This document shows, one piece after another, positions 1-4,349 of a stretch of DNA of 8,767 nt. The translations under genes were made by a program, and so were the position numbers. The notes under the pieces were generated by a model. It was not told where the DNA came from, made no database searches, and worked only from the letters and a program-made list of their open reading frames with translations. Source of the stretch: Anaerolineales bacterium UBA4823. GTDB taxonomy: Bacteria; Chloroflexota; Anaerolineae; Anaerolineales; UBA4823. Numbering within the stretch: position 1 is the stretch's first letter; each line of letters opens with the position of its first letter. Where the stretch lies: NCBI GenBank assembly GCA_002402275.1, contig DHFN01000235.1:1-8767 (forward strand), given 5' to 3'.

Positions 1-8
1 AGGCTCTT

Positions 9-45
9 TGTCATTTCGAGGGAGCGTAGCGACCGAGAAATCTTT
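9..45. repeat. Dispersed palindromic repeat (GTCATTTCGAG type)
   Basis: The stretch reads as an imperfect palindrome. ATTTC at 13-17 pairs with GAAAT at 37-41, GG at 20-21 with CC at 33-34, and GC at 24-25 with GC at 29-30. The breaks between these helices fall on two tandem G-A/A-G mismatches. I recognise the GTCATTTCGAG...CGAGAAATC pattern as a short element scattered in intergenic regions of many bacterial genomes. That is recalled knowledge, not a search result. It sits just past the stop codon of the cyclase gene and could act in transcript ends or be a non-autonomous mobile element. Confidence 0.6.
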
Positions 46-52
46 TCCGATG

Positions 53-2356
53 CTACCTTTGAGCGAGCTCAGTTAAGCGCTGCTGAATCAATTCATGAGC
101 TGATTCCGCATCAATAATTGGTCCATCCACAATTTCTTGCAAAGCACTTGTATAATGAATTTGAGCCTTTTCGAATTGGTTGTTTTTATAGTAGATCTCT
201 GCAAGTCCTAAATGCACCTGCAACGACTGTTTGGGAACATGTTCCACAAGGGGTAATAGCGATAAGGCATGTTCATAATGCTTACGGGCTTGATCGTTCA
301 TGGATAAGGCAGATGCTTTTTGAGCAGCCAGGATCAAATAATAGAGGGCTTTTTCGGGTTGATTGCTCCACGAGAAATGCCGAGCTAGGATTTCGGTGAC
401 CTCGTAAATATGGTCATGGTACTGATCTTCAATTGCCCATCCTACTAGAGCATGATAACGGCTGCGCTCTTTTTTGAGCATGGTATTATAGATAGCTTCT
501 GAGAGAATTGCGTGACAGAAAGCATAATCACCACGCGGGTCATTGGGTGTGGAAATAATAAGATTACGTTCAATTAGGGTTTTTAGCGCATCATCCAAAA
601 GTGCCGAATCAGGAAGCGGAATGCTATATTCAAGAACAGAACGGGAAAAGGTATGCCCAATTACCGAGGCAATTTGCAAAACTTTGCGGGGAAAAGGTTC
701 TAGTTGATCAAAACGAGCCTGCACCAACCCTTGTAAGGTTATCGGGACCCCTAACGAATCTTCATCCAAAGTACGCCGGACATATAATTTATTCCCGCTC
801 AGTTCGAGATTACCGGTATCCATTAACATTCGCAGTATTTCTTCCAGGTATAAGGGAATCCCGGCACTCCGTTCGAGGATTTGTTGCGCAAGAGTAGCAG
901 GAATTTGATCCAGTTGCATTAGATTGCCCAGTAATTGAGAACTCTCGAGCGGGGTGAGGGGTTTTAAGTTGATTTCTTGAGCGATTCCAGCTGGATGAGC
1001 TTTACTCCAATTTAAAAAGTCGTTGAAATGGGGGTTGCCATCCAGACGAGCCGTTGCCACAATCAACAAGGGAAAGGGCGGGATTTCTGAAAGGATGGAT
1101 TGCAAAATATCTAATGAGGCTTCATCTGCCCACTGCAAATCTTCAATTAACCAAACTTGAGGGGAATGATTCGGCTTGTTTAATAATAGCGTTCGAATCG
1201 TTTCGACCACCTTCAGGCGAAAAAGCTCTGCTTGCATCGTTTCCGCCAGCAATAAAATCGCAGGGTCGGAGTTAGGCAAGGCAAAAAGGGATTCCAGATA
1301 AGGCAGGTAGGACTGAACATTTTCGATTCCAATCGCCAGGAGTTTGGTTTGGAGGAGCGACTGCGGTTCAGTGCGCTCCAAATCGGTTTCCAAACCGAGA
1401 CGATGGCGCATTAAATCAGTGAAAATCCAATAAGGCACGGAACGCCGGTAAGTTAAACTATGAGCGTTAAGATAAGCGACCTGAGCATGGTCTAGGTGTA
1501 CTTGAAATTCTTTAAGCAGGCGGGTTTTCCCAACTCCAGCTTCCCCAGAAATCAAAATAAATCGGCTATCTTGATACTCGGTTGTATGTTGTAAGGCTTG
1601 CTCCAATTGATCGAGTTCCTTCCTCCTCCCGACCATCGGGCTATTAAAAAAGTCATAGGTATTTATAGCCGCTTGAAATTGTTTGATTCCTGTCAGGTGG
1701 TATGCATTGACTGCTTGTTCGAACCCTTTTAAGGTTAAACCTTGGATTTCTTGATATTCAAATTGGATGGAGGTTTGAGAAGCCACCTGTTCACTGACAT
1801 AGATAGACCCCGGTTGAGCGATTTCTTCTATCCGATAGGCTAAATTGACGGTTTCACCAATCGCGGTGTAATCCACAACGATATTCGAGCCAATTTCACC
1901 CACAATCACTGGACCCGCATGAATACCAATGCGAAGATCAAGATCCACTCCCAGATTCTGGAGAGTTAGTTTACGCCAGTTTTGAAAATTGGTTTGCATC
2001 TCTAGAGCAGCCCGGACTGCTCTTTCGGCGTTATTCTCATAACTGATTGGCGCGCCGAATAATGCCATGATGCCATCCCCGGTGATTTTATCAATCACCC
2101 CTTCATATTTGTAAACCTCACGGCTGAGAAGGTCAGTATATTGTTGCACTAATTCATAAAGAATTTCGCTGTCCAACTGGCGGGCAGCTGTGGTATAACC
2201 GACCAGGTCAGCGAAGAGGATGGTGATGTTGCGTAATTGACTGCTTTGTTGCGGTTCGGGATAGATGAGCGGATCTTTCAAGCGCGCACCGCAATACCCG
2301 CAGTAGCGCATTCCTGGAGTGATCTCGGATTGACAATAGCGGCATCGTAACGTCAT
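53..2356 (-). CDS. Class III adenylate/guanylate cyclase with AAA-type ATPase and TPR domains
   Basis: This 767-residue cytoplasmic signalling protein probably makes a cyclic nucleotide under control of its ATPase and TPR parts. A zinc ribbon comes first (C5, C8, C19, C22). The cyclase domain spans about 43-225. Its metal-binding aspartates are D50 (FADLVGYT) and D94 (ITGDGIMALFG), the purine-selecting pair is K90 and D162 (DYTAIGETVN), and the transition-state residues are N171 and R175, so it looks catalytically complete. The K/D pair favours ATP over GTP. An ATPase follows, with Walker A GEAGVGKT at 271-278 and a Walker B stretch WLIEDLQWAD around 402-410. The C-terminal 100 residues hold TPR-like helices (EKALYYLILAAQKA, QFEKAQIHYTSAL). 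The architecture is common in Chloroflexota and cyanobacteria. The ATG at 2356 starts right before the zinc ribbon but has no clear Shine-Dalgarno. It is divergent from rplU. The input it senses cannot be seen. Confidence 0.93.
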   Translation of the reverse strand: MTLRCRYCQSEITPGMRYCGYCGARLKDPLIYPEPQQSSQLRNITILFADLVGYTTAARQLDSEILYELVQQYTDLLSREVYKYEGVIDKITGDGIMALFGAPISYENNAERAVRAALEMQTNFQNWRKLTLQNLGVDLDLRIGIHAGPVIVGEIGSNIVVDYTAIGETVNLAYRIEEIAQPGSIYVSEQVASQTSIQFEYQEIQGLTLKGFEQAVNAYHLTGIKQFQAAINTYDFFNSPMVGRRKELDQLEQALQHTTEYQDSRFILISGEAGVGKTRLLKEFQVHLDHAQVAYLNAHSLTYRRSVPYWIFTDLMRHRLGLETDLERTEPQSLLQTKLLAIGIENVQSYLPYLESLFALPNSDPAILLLAETMQAELFRLKVVETIRTLLLNKPNHSPQVWLIEDLQWADEASLDILQSILSEIPPFPLLIVATARLDGNPHFNDFLNWSKAHPAGIAQEINLKPLTPLESSQLLGNLMQLDQIPATLAQQILERSAGIPLYLEEILRMLMDTGNLELSGNKLYVRRTLDEDSLGVPITLQGLVQARFDQLEPFPRKVLQIASVIGHTFSRSVLEYSIPLPDSALLDDALKTLIERNLIISTPNDPRGDYAFCHAILSEAIYNTMLKKERSRYHALVGWAIEDQYHDHIYEVTEILARHFSWSNQPEKALYYLILAAQKASALSMNDQARKHYEHALSLLPLVEHVPKQSLQVHLGLAEIYYKNNQFEKAQIHYTSALQEIVDGPIIDAESAHELIQQRLTELAQR

Positions 2357-2391
2357 TATTCAAATGATACCCAATAAAACAGATTTTAGAC

Positions 2392-2421
2392 TTGACACTT
2401 TTGTAGGGAGTTCGGTATAAT
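2392..2421 (+). promoter_or_regulatory. Strong sigma70-type promoter of the rplU operon
   Basis: A perfect -35 hexamer TTGACA (2392-2397) and a perfect -10 hexamer TATAAT (2416-2421) are separated by 18 bases. Transcription should start near 2428, giving a leader of about 120 bases before rplU. A fully consensus promoter fits the high expression expected of ribosomal protein genes. Confidence 0.88.
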
Positions 2422-2430
2422 TCCAGTTTG

Positions 2431-2490
2431 CCTCAGCAGGATTGCTGGGGTAAAATGACGTATCCCCAACTCCCCCGTTTCTGGGCGTCA
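2431..2490 (+). promoter_or_regulatory. Structured 5' leader of rplU
   Basis: Hairpin A pairs CCTCAGCA (2431-2438) with TGCTGGGG (2443-2450) around a GGAT loop, with one G-T pair. Hairpin B pairs TGACG (2456-2460) with CGTCA (2486-2490) and, after a TATC bulge, CCCA (2465-2468) with TGGG (2482-2485). The 3' arm of hairpin A (TGGGG, 2446-2450) could instead pair with CCCCA (2464-2468) of hairpin B, so alternative folds exist. Ribosomal operon leaders are often feedback-regulated by a product protein. Such a role here is inference, and I do not recognise a named leader family. Confidence 0.4.
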
Positions 2491-2542
2491 AGCGGATTTA
2501 AACCGACCAAGGCGCACGGTAGATGGAGAAGAAGTGAAGATT

Positions 2543-2546
2543 GGAG
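2543..2546 (+). promoter_or_regulatory. Ribosome binding site choosing the rplU start
   Basis: GGAG lies 5 bases upstream of the ATG at 2552. It supports that start over the in-frame GTG at 2534, which would add six residues. The resulting N-terminus MKYAIVEDGGKQ matches the usual start of L21. Confidence 0.7.
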
Positions 2547-2551
2547 AAAAT

Positions 2552-2869
2552 ATGAAGTATGCAATCGTTGAAGATGGCGGCAAGCAGTTTAAAGCCGTCG
2601 AAGGTGGTACGATCGATGTTGACCACTTCCCTGCGGAAATTGGTGATCAGCTTGATTTGGAACGGGTATTATTACTCGCAGAAGATGAGCGGGTCGAGGT
2701 TGGCACTCCATTAGTCAATGGAGCCAAAGTGATGGCGACGGTTCTAGCCCAAGTGAAGGGTCCGAAAGTGATTGTATTCAAATATAGACCCAAAAAACAT
2801 TATCGGGTAAAAACCGGCCACCGACAGCGTTATACACGATTACAGATCGACTCGATCGTAAAGGAATAG
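2552..2869 (+). CDS. rplU: 50S ribosomal protein L21
   Basis: L21 is a large-subunit protein that binds 23S rRNA and is needed for 50S assembly. The 105-residue product has the usual family length. It carries the N-terminal signature YAIVEDGGKQ and the basic C-terminal signature KYRPKKHYRVKTGHRQ, followed by YTRLQI, where the protein contacts rRNA. The ATG at 2552 is preferred because it has GGAG at good spacing and gives the family's standard start. A GTG at 2534 in the same frame is possible but would add an atypical MKIGEN extension. It is the first gene of the rplU-rpmA-rpmE operon, 10 bases ahead of rpmA, behind a consensus promoter and a structured leader. No abnormal residues were seen. 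Confidence 0.96.
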   Translation: MKYAIVEDGGKQFKAVEGGTIDVDHFPAEIGDQLDLERVLLLAEDERVEVGTPLVNGAKVMATVLAQVKGPKVIVFKYRPKKHYRVKTGHRQRYTRLQIDSIVKE

Positions 2870-2879
2870 GAAGGGTAGT

Positions 2880-3146
2880 ATGGCACATAAAAAAGGCGGC
2901 GGTTCAAGCCGCAACGGTAGAGATAGTCAATCGCAACGGTTGGGTGTTAAAGTGTATAGCGGCGAATTTGTCCTCTCGGGCAATATCCTAGTGCGTCAAC
3001 ATGGTACCCATATCAAACCCGGGAAAAATGTGGGCATTGGGAAAGACGATACCTTGTTTGCAACTGCCGATGGGATTGTGATTTATGAGACAATTCGCGA
3101 TGACCGCAAACAAGTCAGTGTCGTCCCGCAGGAAGCCGTTGTTTAA
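2880..3146 (+). CDS. rpmA: 50S ribosomal protein L27
   Basis: L27 sits near the peptidyl-transferase centre, where its flexible N-terminus reaches tRNA. The 88-residue protein begins AHKKGGGSSRNGRDS, the canonical bacterial L27 N-terminus. It continues with the family core GVKVYSGEFVLSGNILVRQ and then HIKPGKNVGIGKDDTLFA. It lacks the cleaved N-terminal extension seen in many Firmicutes, so the glycine-rich tail starts directly after the initiator methionine. The ATG follows an AGGAAGGG purine stretch. It lies 10 bases after rplU and 29 bases before rpmE. In many bacteria obg follows rpmA; here rpmE follows instead. Confidence 0.97.
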   Translation: MAHKKGGGSSRNGRDSQSQRLGVKVYSGEFVLSGNILVRQHGTHIKPGKNVGIGKDDTLFATADGIVIYETIRDDRKQVSVVPQEAVV

Positions 3147-3175
3147 TGGTTTTAAATTGGTAGAAGGAAAATAAA

Positions 3176-3649
3176 ATGAAACCAAATATTCATCCTACAT
3201 ATTATCCGGATGCGCAGGTAATTTGTGCGTGCGGCAACACCTGGACAACCGGTTCAACAAAAAAAGTAATTCATACCGACCTTTGCTCCAAATGTCATCC
3301 GTTTTTCACGGGTGAACAGCGCATTGTGGACAGTGAAGGTCAGGTAGACCGTTTCTATCGGAAGCTGGAAGTGCGCAAGCAGTTTCAAGCGGATAAAGAA
3401 GCTCGTGAAGCTGCCCGGGTTTCGCCCTTACGTCCCATCACTGATCTCGAATTGGGGAAGCGTGCCACGGATGCATTAGCTAAAGCGGGTATTACCAACG
3501 TTGGACAAGCGCTGGAACGTTTAGCCCAAGGAGAGGCAGCCATCCTGACGATCGAAGGGTTCGGACGCAAATCCCTGGCGGATATGAAAAAGCGACTGCG
3601 CGCATTCGGGTATCAATTGCCCGAGGCAGCCGACGAAATTGTGGTATAG
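3176..3649 (+). CDS. rpmE: Ribosomal protein L31 fused to an RNAP alpha-CTD-like domain
   Basis: Residues 1-70 are a zinc-binding (C+) L31: MKPNIHPTYY, cysteines C17, C19, C37 and C40, the motif CSKCHPFFTG, then VDRF. L31 bridges the ribosomal subunits. The family is normally about 65-80 residues, but this protein has 157. A charged linker (71-84, KEAREAARV) leads to a second domain at about 85-148. That domain resembles the helix-hairpin-helix C-terminal domain of RNA polymerase alpha: ITDLELGKRATDAL, then GITNVGQAL, then GFGRKSLADMKKRL. Aligned to E. coli alpha, R96 matches R265, G130 matches G296, K132 matches K298 and S133 matches S299. D99 replaces N268 and G128 replaces N294. The key DNA-contact arginine is therefore kept. 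The reading frame is continuous and the gene ends at a strong terminator, so a frameshift artefact is unlikely. AGAAGGA precedes the ATG. L31 is certain; the role of the extension is unknown. Confidence 0.92.
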   Translation: MKPNIHPTYYPDAQVICACGNTWTTGSTKKVIHTDLCSKCHPFFTGEQRIVDSEGQVDRFYRKLEVRKQFQADKEAREAARVSPLRPITDLELGKRATDALAKAGITNVGQALERLAQGEAAILTIEGFGRKSLADMKKRLRAFGYQLPEAADEIVV

Positions 3650-3686
3650 AAAAAATCCAGCCGCTCACCCAGCGGCTGGATTTTTT
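3650..3686 (+). terminator. Intrinsic terminator of the rplU-rpmA-rpmE operon
   Basis: A perfect 16-bp stem pairs 3650-3665 with 3671-3686 around the loop CACCC. It has a GC-rich core (CCAGCCGCT/AGCGGCTGG) flanked by A6 and T6 runs, so it could work in both directions. It begins directly after the rpmE stop codon. Confidence 0.96.
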
Positions 3687-3711
3687 AATGTAAATTAGGA
3701 ATAAAGTACTA

Positions 3712-3740
3712 TTGACAAAGTATTCGAATTTTGCTATTCT
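3712..3740 (+). promoter_or_regulatory. Promoter of the riboswitch-led transcript
   Basis: A consensus -35 TTGACA (3712-3717) lies 17 bases before TATTCT (3735-3740, four of six matches to TATAAT). The start point would fall near 3747, just before the aptamer. The leader therefore contains the whole GEMM element and little else. An alternative -10, TATAAA at 3740-3745, is spaced too far away. Confidence 0.72.
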
Positions 3741-3750
3741 ATAAAGTAGA

Positions 3751-3837
3751 AAGCTTCGAAAAAGCAAACCCGTTGTAAAGCGGGGACGCAAAGCTAAGGG
3801 GTCTTCTCTGGGGGAGATTGCCCGGCTGCCGAAAAGC
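3751..3837 (+). ncRNA. GEMM-I cyclic dinucleotide riboswitch aptamer (c-di-GMP-I class)
   Basis: The core GCAAACC (3764-3770) is followed by stem P2, CCCGTT/AGCGGG (3769-3774 with 3779-3784), capped by the GNRA tetraloop GTAA (3775-3778). The invariant GGGACGCAAAGC lies at 3783-3794. A P3 arm follows (GGG...TCTC/GAGA...CCC, about 3799-3823) with the internal loop where the tetraloop receptor sits, then GGCTGCCG (3824-3831). P1 can form from GCTTCG (3753-3758) and the segment 3830-3837. This is the GEMM-I layout, which binds c-di-GMP or, in some members, 3',3'-cGAMP. The base preceding GCAAACC (3763) is A, aligned with Vc2 position 20, which is G in c-di-GMP-selective members. It lies in sense orientation upstream of a giant secreted protein, a known type of target for this class. 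Confidence 0.9.
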
Positions 3838-3876
3838 CTTCCGATGAAAGGGTGTGGTTCTTGGATGGCTTTTTTT
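3832..3876 (+). terminator. Riboswitch expression-platform terminator
   Basis: AAAAGCC-T-TCC (3832-3842) pairs with GGA-T-GGCTTTT (3863-3873) through one T-T mismatch, and a T-run continues to 3876. Its 5' arm reuses bases 3834-3837, which also form the 3' strand of aptamer P1. The two helices cannot coexist. Ligand-stabilised P1 should prevent termination, so an ON switch is inferred. Confidence 0.78.
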
Positions 3877-3924
3877 ATTGGTAAGGTGATTGGGATTAAC
3901 GAACCTACCTAATTAAAACAGTAA

Positions 3925-4085
3925 GTGGAATAAGGTTACATTAACCACGCAACCGTCTGCTAGTCAGAGCAGGCGGCTGCAATAGTAGGGATAAAACGCG
4001 CTTTGGGTAAACAATGGCTAGGTGATGGCAATTATATTGTCCCTTACTCTTGTGGGGTAAGTGAGCTTGACGCGTTTTTTTCCTT
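3925..4085 (+). ncRNA. Candidate structured RNA of unknown family
   Basis: Three parts are visible. First, a small hairpin GGTTA/TAACC (3934-3946). Second, a long hairpin at 3949-3980: GCA-A-CCGTCTGCT pairs with AGCAGGCGG-C-TGC around AGTCAG, with one mismatch and one G-T pair. Third, a three-way-junction fold closed by AAAACGCG/CGCGTTTT (3993-4000 with 4071-4078). Inside it is one arm GGG-taa-ACAAT/ATTGTCCC (4005-4043) and one arm TTACTC/GGGTAA (4044-4060). The closing helix runs straight into seven T's (4075-4081), so the whole fold doubles as a possible terminator. It lies between the GEMM terminator and the secreted-protein gene. I do not recognise a riboswitch consensus in it. It could be a second aptamer, a leader structure, or a small RNA end. 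Confidence 0.5.
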
Positions 4086-4335
4086 TTTGATTATACCCGT
4101 TTACCTTTATGTTGAATATTAAGAATAAATTATGGGAGGAGGTTTAAATAGAGAGTTTTGTTTCTAAAATAAGATCTATCAGTTGATAAATAAGATGTTA
4201 TGTCGATTTTAAAATGTCGAATTGATAAATAATAAAACAAAACCATTAAAACAATATATATATATCAAAAGTGATTAAAAAAAACCAGTTCAATTGTTCG
4301 ATGACTTTATTCTATGATCGGATAGTTTTTCAGTT
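4086..4335. other. AT-rich intergenic region with direct repeats, possible secondary promoter
   Basis: This stretch is strikingly AT-rich and no gene is supported in it. It holds an 11-base direct repeat TTGATAAATAA at 4183-4193 and 4222-4232. Between the copies are a second repeat, TGTCGA (4201-4206 and 4215-4220), and the palindrome ATTTTAAAAT (4206-4215). A TA-dinucleotide tract covers 4254-4264. Each TTGATA resembles a -35 hexamer, but no -10 is well spaced, so a promoter is only possible. An isolated GGAGGAGG near 4135-4142 is followed by no usable start codon. Confidence 0.4.
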
Positions 4336-4341
4336 AGGAGG
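4336..4341 (+). promoter_or_regulatory. Ribosome binding site of the giant secreted protein
   Basis: AGGAGG stands 8 bases before the ATG at 4350. It fixes the start just ahead of a clear signal peptide. Confidence 0.88.
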
Positions 4342-4349
4342 ATTTAATT

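Noticed and set aside
118..1275. Several plus-strand ORFs opposite the cyclase gene
   Set aside because: The minus-strand frame carries clear ATPase and TPR motifs throughout; these are its shadows.
2534..2551. GTG start extending L21 by six residues
   Set aside because: The ATG at 2552 has better placed GGAG and gives the family's normal N-terminus.
3492..3791. Minus-strand ORF of 99 codons across the rpmE end and terminator
   Set aside because: It would read through the perfect terminator hairpin and the riboswitch promoter and is antisense to the alpha-CTD-like coding region.
3925..4085. A second GEMM riboswitch in tandem
   Set aside because: Neither GCAAACC nor GGGACGCAAAGC occurs here, and the helix arrangement is different, so the region was left as an unassigned structured RNA.
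4132..4167. Tiny leader peptide beginning ATGGGAGGAGG
   Set aside because: It has only 11 codons, its own start overlaps the purine run, and nothing precedes it as a ribosome binding site.
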